Shown here piece by piece: positions 10,101 to 19,817 of a stretch of 55,000 nt of DNA. The stretch's first letter is position 1; each line of letters opens with the position of its first letter. A model generated the notes under the pieces. The model worked only from the letters and a program-made list of their open reading frames with translations. It ran no database searches and was not told the DNA's origin. This stretch comes from Strigamia acuminata (lineage: Eukaryota; Arthropoda; Chilopoda; Geophilomorpha; Linotaeniidae): assembly GCA_949358305.1 (NCBI GenBank), contig CASHSZ010000131.1:27501-82500 (forward strand). The letters run 5' to 3'. The position numbers and the translations under genes were made by a program.

Positions 10101-11191
10101 TTATTGGTCCACCGGTCGATCGGTCGCGTCGGGGCGCGTTGGAGCGATGGCCCGGTGCTCGCGGTACCCACTCGTCGTGGCCGTGGCCGCGTCCATCGCC
10201 TCGTCCGACTCGGATCGCTCTCGGGTTTCGGTCGGTCCTTCGGCAACGACAATGGTGGCTGGCGGTTGGTCGTCGGGCTCTCGGGTCGGCGAGTGACTCA
10301 ACTGGGGACAAGTAAAGTAAAGTAAAGTAAAGTAAAGTAAAGTAAAATAAAACAAAGTAAATGGAAAATAAATTGGCCGGGGTGGGACGGTGTCTAATCG
10401 AAATCGAGTTTGACCCCGTGCGCCGTGAAATGGGAAGGGGGGAAAGAGAGAGAGACAGAGACAGACAGACACTCACGTGTTCTTGTCTCGGGCGCTTCTC
10501 GAGATCCAACGCCTTTTTTTTTAAGTCCTCCACCTCCACGTCATGAGCCGACTCCGACTCCGGCTCCGACTCGAGTGGTCGTCGTTGTTGTTGCTGCCAC
10601 TGCTGCCACTGCTGCTCTCGCTCCCGCTCCCACTGCTGCTCCGACTGCTCCAGCTCCAATCGCTCCCGCTCCAATCCCTCCCACTCTCGCTGCTCCCGCT
10701 CTCGTTGCTCCCGCTCCTGTCGACGCCACGCCCGCCGATAGACCGCGCTTTCTCGGTCCAACTGTTCGAGACGCAAATGGATTTGGCGCTGGTGGGACAC
10801 CTCTTGTAGTCTCAACCGCTCATCAAGTTCTCTCTTCTTCGCCTCCAACCGTCTTCGCATCTCTCGCTTGAACCTCTCCAACTCGTCGTCCGTGGTTCGA
10901 CGCAGTTGTCGTTGCTCCTCTCCCAGCTGGTTTCCCAGCGCCCACAGGAGCCGCGCGGTCGACGGCGGCTCTTCCTCCCCCTCCTCTCCTTCCTTCTTTT
11001 CGAACGGCAGCTCGAATTCGACCGCCCCAGTCTAGAGAGAACGAAGGAACGAACGAATGAACAAAAATATTGCGCCGGGTAACGCGGGGCAACGCGAAAA
11101 TTTTTACTCACTTCGACCTCGAGTTTGACTCCTCGTTTAACGTCGCGCAACATGGCGGCGTCGATCTCGGTTAGGTCTTCGTCGTCGTTGT

Positions 11192-11269
<78 letters not shown>

Positions 11270-11437
11270 CAACGACAGCGCCATTGCCGTCTTCTTCGTC
11301 GTCGTCGGTGATGTCAACCTGAAAGCAAAATTTTAAGCGGGGCGACGTGACACGTCGAAGAAAATAAACGCGCTCACCGTGACGACGGGAATGGGCGGCC
11401 ATCTCGGATCCTCGTTTCGTTCGCGGTTCGGTTCCAT
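10101..11437 (-). CDS. Coiled-coil protein of the piggyBac module (deleted copy), 340 aa
   Basis: Four exons (11437-11378, 11318-11112, 11031-10477, 10301-10101) join in phase 0 to 340 residues. Exon 1 gives a basic/Pro N-terminus with RWPPIPVVT. Exon 2 is acidic with a 23-Ala run encoded by (GCC)n. Exon 3 starts with a motif shared with its paralogue ([10 protein letters not shown]) and is followed by a long Arg/Glu/Gln-rich region with heptad character, typical of a single long helix or coiled coil. Exon 4 carries [12 protein letters not shown] and GPTETRER. It is the paralogue of 40470-42044, and all four exon boundaries correspond. The frame stays open although the neighbouring transposase is destroyed, which may mean it is kept for its own function. 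No known domain is recognised. The minus strand has TTTTTCAG directly before the ATG. Confidence 0.75.
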
Positions 11438-11523
11438 CTGAAAAACGGAACGAAAAGTTGACGCCGACTGACGAGAACGAAATGGTTGTCGCGGTAATAG
11501 CGTTGGAGAAACTTACCACGTTG

Positions 11524-11571
11524 TGTATGTATGTATGTATGTATGTATGTATGTATGTATGTATGTATGTA
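11524..11571. repeat. (ATGT)n microsatellite
   Basis: Twelve uninterrupted GTAT/ATGT units lie upstream of the coiled-coil gene. Confidence 0.95.
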
Positions 11572-11658
11572 TGAATGGATAAATGTCTGTCGGTCGTCGA
11601 ACGAAGTTGGTCGCAAAACGCAGACGTCGCGTGGTCGGGAAAAGTGCACTCACTCACA

Positions 11659-11665
<7 letters not shown>

Positions 11666-11719
<54 letters not shown>
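11666..11719. repeat. (CT)n tract at the duplication edge
   Basis: Pure CT repeat of ~54 bp. The homologous tract in the right copy (54880-55000) is at least twice as long and reaches the window end. Confidence 0.95.
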
Positions 11720-11721
<2 letters not shown>

Positions 11722-11917
11722 GAGATGTGACGCTAGAGCATGTCGGTCGACCGGTGACGCGAAAAAGATTAATGAATAAACGACACTAATAATGGCAATA
11801 ACTGACAACTAATAATTAATAATCAATAATTAATTAATAATCGACGATTAATAATCAATAACCGATAATGATTAGTAATAACGACAAACGTCGTCATCGA
11901 AAATAGCGACGCTTTGT

Positions 11918-12166
11918 CTCCGGGCCCGGGTGGCCGAGCGGGCAGAGTTACCTGCCGTACGGAGTTGTGGATCGAGGGTTCGAATCCCGCTCCCGCGAGT
12001 TTTCGTTTCTGGCAAAGCTGTATTGTCAAACACGCATTCCATTGACATTGCCATACATTGTGCCGTTTCAGTTTGGTCCCTTCTTCGTTTCAGATAGTGA
12101 TGGTGAACACTCTCCCGCGAGGTTGCGGGAGGGTGGGGGGGAGTCGAAAGATTCGGCTCTCCTTTT
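11918..12166 (+). ncRNA. tRNA-like pol III unit / SINE, copy 1
   Basis: An A-box match (TGGCCGAGCGG, 11931-11941) and a perfect B box (GGTTCGAATCC, 11977-11987) are spaced as in class II tRNAs. A small stem GCAG/CTGC lies between them, and the ends pair as CTC-CGGG/CCCG-GAG. A second part contains a hairpin (CTCTCCCGC/GCGGGAGGG) and ends at TTTT (12163-12166). The cloverleaf is incomplete, so this is a tRNA-derived RNA or SINE and not a normal tRNA gene. Five related copies lie at 36.2-43.1 kb. Confidence 0.7.
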
Positions 12167-12269
12167 ATTTCTTCGTTTTATTTTTTTATTTTCATTTACC
12201 GTTCTCATCTTTATTTTCATTCTCGTTTTTTATTTTCGTTTACATGTTTCTATTTTTATTTCCACGGTG

Positions 12270-12415
12270 TGTCGGGAGGGCGCGCGAAAACCTACTCGCC
12301 CAATCTCCGTGGTCGCATTTTCCAAATTTTGTCACTGGATTTCGCGCTTGCGGTGGGGATGGGCGCGCGCAGGCTCCGTCGTCGTGCCAGAAACTCCACT
12401 GTGTGATGTAGTCGC

Positions 12416-12446
<31 letters not shown>

Positions 12447-12620
12447 ACCTAAACCACCACCACCACCACCACCACCACCATCGTCGTCTCTTCTCTCCTT
12501 TTCTTTTAATTTTTGTTAATTTTTGTTAATTTTTGTTAATTTTGTAATTTTGTAATTTTGTAATTTTGTAATTTTGTAATTTTTGAAATTTTTATTTTTA
12601 ACTTTTGAATGTACAAATGT
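12270..12620 (+). pseudogene. Remnant of the Ala-rich gene
   Basis: 12270-12350 matches the region around the start of the 43332-44423 gene, but the ATG is ATT (GGATTTCGCGC against GGATGTCGCGC). 12370-12620 matches its last codons and 3' UTR (CTCCGTCGTCG, ATGTAG against ATGTAA, then CCACCACC). The body of the gene is deleted. Confidence 0.65.
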
Positions 12621-12621
12621 A

Positions 12622-12660
<39 letters not shown>

Positions 12661-12737
12661 ATACAATAATCAGACTTTATTCTTCAGTCTTAAAAATATA
12701 AAAAAAATAAAAAAAAAAAATATTGTAAACCACTCGT

Positions 12738-13145
12738 TTACGGTCCACGGGGAAATAAATAAATAAATAAATACATAAATGAATGAATGAATGAATGAAT
12801 AATTAGAATCGAAGAGTGGCTGTCGTCGTCGTCGTCGCCGCCGTCGCCGCCGGTCCTCTCCTCGCCACCTTTACCACCGGTCGCCCCCGCCCCTTTGTCG
12901 TCGCCTTCGTCGTCCACCGGCTCCGTATCATCGGCCATCGCTCCCATCCACTTCTTCTCCACCCTCTCCAACATGTTCTCGAATCGTTCCTCCGTTCTCG
13001 CCAGCATCGCTTCCAATTTTGCCTCCGTCCTCGCCATCATCTTCTCGACCATCGCCTCCAGCGCCGTCTCCTCGCTCTTCTTTTCACTCGGTGTCGGTGG
13101 CGGCGGCGGCGGCGGTGGTCGCGCAGACGCACCCCCTCGACGCAA
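12738..13145 (-). CDS. Orphan exon: Pro-run plus coiled coil
   Basis: A minus-strand exon opens after a long polypyrimidine tract and TAG acceptor (13146-13170). It encodes RRGGASAR, eight Pro, then a helix EALEAMVEKMMART-like with repeated ARTE units, and an acidic Gly/Asp tail before running into A/T-rich sequence. Composition and order recall exon 10/11 of the 1-4079 zinc-finger gene (Pro run, Met/Glu/Ala helix, ERTGG). Upstream exons would have to lie across a (GA)n tract and were not found. The 3' boundary is uncertain; the true exon may end at a donor before the stop at 12738. Confidence 0.4.
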   Translation of the reverse strand: MRRGGASARPPPPPPPPTPSEKKSEETALEAMVEKMMARTEAKLEAMLARTEERFENMLERVEKKWMGAMADDTEPVDDEGDDKGAGATGGKGGEERTGGDGGDDDDDSHSSILIIHSFIHSFMYLFIYLFPRGP

Positions 13146-13167
13146 CTAGCGAAAAAAAAAAAAAAAA

Positions 13168-13270
<103 letters not shown>

Positions 13271-13276
13271 GAGAGA

Positions 13277-13318
13277 GAGTGCACTGTTCACGCGCCCACA
13301 TGCGTGAACAGTGCACTC
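13277..13318. other. Perfect 17-bp inverted repeat
   Basis: Arms 13277-13293 (GAGTGCACTGTTCACGC) and 13302-13318 are exact reverse complements around the 8-nt loop GCCCACAT. The related site at about 19335 keeps only the loop and right arm. Confidence 0.9.
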
Positions 13319-13353
13319 GCCCTCCGCGCCCCGTCGGCGTAGGCGCCGGCCGT

Positions 13354-13393
<40 letters not shown>

Positions 13394-13425
13394 GCCCGGG
13401 AATCGCCCTTCCGCCCGTCACCGAA

Positions 13426-13551
13426 TTTTGTCAATATCTGATAAATTTCCACAGAATTGCAGCGACATTGTACGAGATATTTCTGCCCGATTTGACGGAC
13501 TTATGTAAAACATTGCTGAAATTCCGTGGAAATTTATAAAATATTGACAAA
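13426..13551. mobile_element. MITE-like foldback element, copy 1
   Basis: The ends TTTTGTCAATATCTGATAAA and the reverse of TTTATAAAATATTGACAAA pair. The inner parts AAATTTCCACAGAATTGCAG and TGAAATTCCGTGGAAATTT also pair. There is no coding potential. Copies at 18189 and 19462 show it is a discrete repeat at the base of each array. Confidence 0.65.
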
Positions 13552-13789
13552 GGTTGGTGACCGACCCACGGCGCGTCGCGGCGCGTTCGGAGCACGCGAC
13601 CCGATCCCCCCCCCTCCCCCCGTCCCCAAAAAACCACGCCTCGAGGAACCCCGAGGTTCGGTTTCCGACCGGGTCGCCTCTTGATCCGACTCGGGGCGCG
13701 TCACGGCGCGGTCGGAGGACGGCCCTCGTCCCCAAAAACCACACTCCGGGTCACGTGGTCTCGCGCCCGACTCTTTCAGTTTTCCCGTT

Positions 13790-16700
13790 ACGGGATCGTG
13801 ACGGGACTGTCGGCGGCCCGTTAACGGCCCGTGCGACCCCATGCGGGCCGTTGACGGGCCGTTGACGGGCCGTTAACGGCCCGTGTGAGCCGTTACGAGA
13901 TCGTGACGGGACCGTCGGCGGCCCGTTAACGGCCCGTGCGAGCCGTTACAGGATCGTGACGGGACCGTCGGCGGCCCGTTAACGGCCCGCACGGGCCGTG
14001 ACGGGATCGTGACGGTCCCGTAACGGCCCGCCGACGGTCCCGTGACGACCCCGTAACGGCCTTCGTTCCCGGACTTCGGCTCGCCGACGGCCCGTACGAC
14101 CTCACGCGGGCCGTTAACGGCCCGTTAACGGGCCGCCGACGGTCCCGTCACGATCCCGTAACGGCCCGTACAAGCCGTTGACGGGATCGTGATGGTCCCG
14201 TCACGATCCCGTAACGGCTCGCACGGGCCGTTAACGGGCCGCCGACGGTCCCGTCACGATCCCGTAACGGCCCGTACAAGCCGTTGACGGGATCGTGACG
14301 GTCCCGTCACGATCCCGTAACGGCTCGCACGGGCCGTTAACGGGCCGCCGACGGTCCCGTCACGATCCCGTCACGGCCCGTGCGGGCCGTTAACGGGCCG
14401 CCGACGGTCCCGTCACGATCCCGTCACGGCCCGTGCGGGCCGTTAACGGGCCGCCGACGGTCCCGTCACGATCCCGTCACGGCCCGTGCGGGCCGTTAAC
14501 GGGCCGCCAACGGTCCCGTCACGATCCCGTCACGGCCCGTGCGGGCCGTTAACGGGCCGCCGACGGTCCCGTCACGATCCCGTCACGGCCTGTGCGGGCC
14601 GTTAACGGGCCGTTAACGGGCCGTTAACGGGCCGTTAACGGCCCGTTAACGGCGTAAAACCAAAAACAGGATTCGAGATTAATGTCTATGAATGTTGTAC
14701 GCGTTTTCACGTACGTGTTGTCGGTTGTTGATTTTTTCGATTTACGCCGTAACGGCCCGTTAACGGCCCGTTAACGGCCCGTCAACGGCCCGTCAACGGC
14801 CCGCATGGAGTCGTACGGGCCGTTAACGGGATCGTGACGGTCCCGTCACGATCCCGTCACGGCCCGTGCGGGCCGTTAACGGGCCGCCGACAGTCCCGTC
14901 ACGATCCCGTCACGGCCTTCGTTCCCGGACTTCGGCTCGCCGACGGCCCGTACGACCTCACGCGGGCCGTTAACGGGCCGTTAACGGGCCGTTAACGGCC
15001 CGTTAACGGCCCGTTAACGGCGTAAAACCAAAAACAGGATTCGAGATTAATGTCTATGAATGTTGTACGCGTTTTCACGTACGTGTTGTCGGTTGTTGAT
15101 TTTTTCGATTTACGCCGTTAACGGCCCGTTAACGGCCCGTTAACGGCCCGTCAACGGCCCGCATGGAGTCGTACGGGCCGTTAACGGGCCGCCGACGGTC
15201 CCGTCACGGTCCCGTCACGGCGCGTGCGGGCCGTTAACGGGCCGCCAACGGTCCCGTCACGATCCCGTCACGGCCCGTGCGGGCCGTTAACGGGCCGCCA
15301 ACGGTCCCGTCACGATCCCGTCACGGCCCGTGCGGGCCGTTAACGGGCTGCCGACGGTCCCGTCACGATCCCGTCACGGCTCGTGCGGGCCGTTAACGGG
15401 CCGCCGACGGTCCCGTCACGATCCCGTCAACGGCCCGCATGGAGTCGTACGGGCCGTTAACGGGCTGCCGACGGTCCCGTCACGATCCCGTCACGGCTCG
15501 TGCGGGCCGTTAACGGGCCGCCGACAGTCCCGTCACGATCCCGTCACGGCCTGTGCGGGCCGTTAACGGGCCGTTAACGGGCCGTTAACGGCCCGTTAAC
15601 GGCGTAAAACCAAAAACAGGATTCGAGATTAATGTCTATGAATGTTGTACGCGTTTTCACGTACGTGTTGTCGGTTGTTGATTTTTTCGATTTACGCCGT
15701 AACGGCCCGTTAACGGCCCGTTAACGGCCCGTCAACGGCCCGTCAACGGCCCGCAACGGCCCGCACGGGCCGTTAACGGGCCGTCGACGATCCCGTCACG
15801 ATCCCGCAACGGCCCGCACGGGCCGTTAACGGGCCGCTGACGGTCCCGTCACGATCCCGTCACGGCCTTCGTTCCCGGACTTCGGCTCGCCGACGGCCCG
15901 TACGACCTCACGCGGGCCGTTAACGGGCCGTTAACGGCCCGTTAACGGCCCGTTAACGGCGTAAAACCAAAAACAGGATTCGAGATTAATGTCTATGAAT
16001 GTTGTACGCGTTTTCATGTACGTGTTGTCGGTTGTTGATTTTTTCGATTCACGCCGTAACGGCCCGTTAACGGCCCGTTAACGGCCCGTCAACGGCCCGT
16101 CAACGGCCCGCAACGGCCCGCACGGGCCGTTAACGGGCCGTCGACGATCCCGTCACGATCCCGCAACGGCCCGCACGGGCCGTTAACGGGCCGCTGACGG
16201 TCCCGTCACGATCCCGCAACGGCCCGCACGGGCCGTTAACGGGCCGTCGACGATCCCGTCACGATCCCGCAACGGCCCGCACGGGCCGTTAACGGGCCGC
16301 TGACGGTCCCGTCACGATCCCGCAACGGCCCGCACGGGCCGTTAACGGGCCGTCGACGGTCCCGTCACGATCCCGCAACGGCCCGCACGGGCCGTTAACG
16401 GCCCGTTAACGGCCCGTTAACGGCCCGTTAACGGGGCAAAACCGAAAACAGGATTCGAGATTAATGTCTATGAATGTTGTACGCGTTTTCACGTACGTGT
16501 TGTCGGTTGTTGATTTTTTCGATTTACGCCGTAACGGCCCGTTAACGGCCCGTTAACGGCCCGTCAACGGCCCGTCAACGGCCCGCAACGGCCCGCACGG
16601 GCCGTTAACGGGCCGTCGACGATCCCGTCACGATCCCGCAACGGCCCGCACGGGCCGTTAACGGGCCGCTGACGGTCCCGTCACGATCCCGTCACGGCCT

Positions 16701-17940
16701 TCGTTCCCGGACTTCGGCTCGCCGACGGCCCGTACGACCTCACGCGGGCCGTTAACGGGCCGTTAACGGCCCGTTAACGGCCCGTTAACGGCGTAAAACC
16801 AAAAACAGGATTCGAGATTAATGTCTATGAATGTTGTACGCGTTTTCATGTACGTGTTGTCGGTTGTTGATTTTTTCGATTCACGCCGTAACGGCCCGTT
16901 AACGGCCCGTTAACGGCCCGTCAACGGCCCGTCAACGGCCCGCAACGGCCCGCACGGGCCGTTAACGGGCCGTCGACGATCCCGTCACGATCCCGCAACG
17001 GCCCGCACGGGCCGTTAACGGGCCGCTGACGGTCCCGTCACGATCCCGCAACGGCCCGCACGGGCCGTTAACGGGCCGTCGACGATCCCGTCACGATCCC
17101 GCAACGGCCCGCACGGGCCGTTAACGGGCCGCTGACGGTCCCGTCACGATCCCGCAACGGCCCGCACGGGCCGTTAACGGGCCGTCGACGGTCCCGTCAC
17201 GATCCCGCAACGGCCCGCACGGGCCGTTAACGGCCCGTTAACGGCCCGTTAACGGCCCGTTAACGGGGCAAAACCGAAAACAGGATTCGAGATTAATGTC
17301 TATGAATGTTGTACGCGTTTTCATGTACGTGTTGTCGGTTGTTGATTTTTTCGATTCACGCCGTAACGGCCCGTTAACGGCCCGTTAACGGCCCGTCAAC
17401 GGCCCGTCAACGGCCCGCAACGGCCCGCACGGGCCGTTAACGGGCCGTCGACGATCCCGTCACGATCCCGCAACGGCCCGCACGGGCCGTTAACGGGCCG
17501 CTGACGGTCCCGTCACGATCCCGTCACGGCCTTCGTTCCCGGACTTCGGCTCGCCGACGGCCCGTACGACCTCACGCGGGCCGTTAACGGGCCGTTAACG
17601 GGCCGTTAACGGCCCGTTAACGGCGTAAAACCAAAAACAGGATTCGAGATTAATGTCTATGAATGTTGTACGCGTTTTCACGTACGTGTTGTCGGTTGTT
17701 GATTTTTTCGATTTACGCCGTAACGGCCCGTTAACGGCCCGTTAACGGCCCGTCAACGGCCCGTCAACGGCCCGCATGGAGTCGTACGGGCCGTTAACGG
17801 GCCGCCGACGGTCCCGTCACGATCCCGTCACGGCCCGTGCGGGCCGTTAACGGGCCGCCAACGGTCCCGTCACGATCCCGTCACGGCTCGTGCGGGCCGT
17901 TAACGGGCCGCCGACAGTCCCGTCACGATCCCGTAACGGG
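13790..17940. repeat. Left satellite arm with 8 AT-rich cassettes
   Basis: Cassettes of ~100 bp start near 14651, 15019, 15601, 15959, 16433, 16791, 17265 and 17623. The typical form begins GGCGTAAAACCAAAAACAGG and ends TTTTTTCGATTTACGCC, with terminal inverted repeats GGCGTAAA/TTTACGCC. The interior contains GTACGCG and CACGTACGTG. Spacings of 358, 368 and 474 bp recur, so the array has higher-order structure. The 53-bp units lie between cassettes. Confidence 0.9.
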
Positions 17941-18188
17941 CTGAAAACGGGAAAACTGAAAGAGTCGGGTGCGAGACCACGTGACCCGGAGTGTGGTTTT
18001 TGGGGGCGAGGGCCGTCCTCCGACCGCGCCGTGACGCGCCCCGAGTCGGATCAAGAGGCGACCCGGTCGGAAACCGAACCTCGGGGTTCCTCGAGGCGTG
18101 GTTTTTTGGGGACGGGGGGAGGGGGGGGGGGGGGGATCGGGTCGCGTGCTCCGACCGCGCCGCAACGCGATGTGGGTCGGTCACCAAC

Positions 18189-18324
18189 TTTTGTCAATTT
18201 TTGACAAATTTCCACGGAATTTCAGCAACATTTTACGAGACGTTTCTGCCCGACTAGACACGTTTCCGCAGGTTTTAGCAAAACAACGTTAAATTCTGTG
18301 GAAATTTATCAAATGTTGACAAAA
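18189..18324. mobile_element. MITE-like foldback element, copy 2
   Basis: A diverged relative of 13426-13551, starting TTTTGTCAATTTTTGACAAA and ending AAATGTTGACAAAA, with the central CGTTTCTGCCCGA motif conserved. Confidence 0.6.
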
Positions 18325-18440
18325 TTCTGTGCAAGTTTTGTCAGATACTTACTTACTTACGATATAAACTCGAACGTCGTCCATCGACACTCTCAACATT
18401 CCACCGGACATTTTCCGGAAGAGTTTGTCCCGATCGGGAC

Positions 18441-18660
18441 CACGCCTCGACGAAGCCCGGGACCCGGTTTCCGACCGGGTCGTTTTTGGCCCAAGTCACG
18501 GCGCGTCGCGGCGCTTTCGGAGCACGCGACCCGATCCCCCCCTCCCCCCGTTCTCAAAAACCACGCCTCGACGAAGCCCGGGACCCGGTTTCCGACCGGG
18601 TCGTTTTTGGCCCAAGTCACGGCGCGTCGCGGCGCGTTCGGAGCACATGAACCGATCCCC
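18441..18660. repeat. Two tandem ~121-bp units
   Basis: CCACGCCTCGACGAAGCCCG... to ...GATCCCCCCTCC occurs twice in a row with few changes. Parts of it also occur in the array-flanking blocks at 9334 and 13560. Confidence 0.85.
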
Positions 18661-18898
18661 CCTCCCTCCCGTCACAAAAACCACGTTTTAGCGAAACCCT
18701 TGACCGGTCACAAAACCCACCGAACACCGAAAAGCAACGAACAAAACGCGCTCGGTCGCACGAACTACTCGGCCAAAACAACATCCGCAAATTCCGCATC
18801 ACAGTCGCGATCAACGAAACAACGTATAGGCCGCCGTAATGTTAAAAAGCGGGACCCTTTCGCCCCCGACAAAATCCGCACACATACCCCAAGGTTAA

Positions 18899-19340
18899 GC
18901 GCCGACTGGTCCCCGTCCGGCCGCGTCCGGGCGTCGCGTCCGCACGCCTGCTTTGCCTATCCTTCGGAAGCGAGTGCACCCGCAAAATCCGCACTTTGGG
19001 AGTGACTATTCCTCGGATTCCGGCCGGACCAAACTCTTCCGGAAAATGTCCGGGGGAATGCTGAGAGTGCCGATAGACGACATTCGATTTTATGTCGTGG
19101 ATTTTTGTGCGGTTTGCGCCGTGTTTATTATTCGTACGAGATTTGGTATTTTCGCAGGGTTGTTGTCGCGCGAGATTCATCGGGGTAAAGCGAGTTCATC
19201 AACGACCTCGCCGGTGAATGTTGCTAAAAATCTGTGCAAGTGTTGTCAAATATTGCCGTGATTCGATGGAATTTTTGTCAGACATTGGGAAATTTTTTTT
19301 GACTTGTCCAACGCGCCAGTAAATCGAGCGTCCACACGCG
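18899..19340. other. Palindrome spacer with leader-like sequence
   Basis: 19025-19100 is an imperfect reverse complement of 18360-18430 (ACATTTTCCGGAAGAGTTTG is shared), extending the inverted repeat inward. 19139-19215 resembles the leader of the 111-aa zinc-finger gene (8765-8695). A 102-codon plus-strand frame (18953-19261) crosses both blocks and has no other support. Confidence 0.6.
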
Positions 19341-19461
19341 CCCACATGCGTGAACAGTGCACTCGCCCTCCGCGCCCCGTCGGCGTAGGCGCCGGCCGTC
19401 CCCCCTTTCTCTCTCTCTCTCTCTCTTCCGCCCGGGAATCGCCCTTCCGCCCGTCACCGAA

Positions 19462-19587
19462 TTTTGTCAATATCTGATAAATTTCCACAGAATTGCAGCG
19501 ACATTGTACGGGATATTTCTGCCCGATTTGACGGACTTATGTAAAACATTGTTGAAATTCCGTGGAAATTTATAAAATATTGACAAA
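19462..19587. mobile_element. MITE-like foldback element, copy 3
   Basis: Nearly identical to 13426-13551, and placed the same way just before a satellite arm. The whole block 19343-19815 repeats 13302-13790. Confidence 0.65.
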
Positions 19588-19817
19588 GGTTGGTGACCGA
19601 CCCACGGCGCGTTGCGGCGCGGTCGGAGCACGCGACCCAATCCCCCCCTCCCCCCGTCCCCAAAAAACCACGCCCCGAGGAACCCCGAGGTTCGGTTTCC
19701 GACCGGGTCGCCTCTTGATCCGACCCGGGGCGCGTCACGGCGCGGTCGGAGGACGGCCCTCGCCCCCAAAAACCACACTCCGGGTCACGTGGTCTCGCAC
19801 CCGACTCTCTCAGTTAT

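Larger units (their letters stand above)
1541..11719. repeat. Left copy of a ~10.2-kb direct duplication
   Basis: This segment is repeated almost base for base at 44785-55000. The offset is 43245 at 1.6 kb, 43246 at 4 kb, 43250 at 5.2 kb, 43256 at 6 kb, 43255 from 7.2 to 11.1 kb and 43216 at 11.5 kb. Each shift falls in a homopolymer or short tandem repeat. The left edge lies in an (AAAT)n/(AAAC)n tract and the right edge in a (CT)n tract. I noticed no substitutions in the stretches I compared, but I did not compare every base. Confidence 0.95.
9616..12620. mobile_element. Internally deleted derivative of the piggyBac module
   Basis: The segment matches the 37.7-44.6 kb module in order: transposase start and 3' UTR, convergent coiled-coil gene, tRNA-like unit, and the first and last pieces of the Ala-rich gene. 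Nearly all transposase coding sequence (from codon 22) and the middle of the Ala-rich gene are missing. The left edge is a TTAA. I could not fix the right edge. Confidence 0.8.

Noticed and set aside
11930-12054. Minus-strand peptides reading GFEPS...VRQVTLPARPPG
   Set aside because: These are reverse translations of the A/B-box units, a common false gene call over tRNA-like repeats.
18953-19261. 102-codon frame in the palindrome spacer
   Set aside because: It runs across two separately repeated blocks, so the open frame looks accidental.
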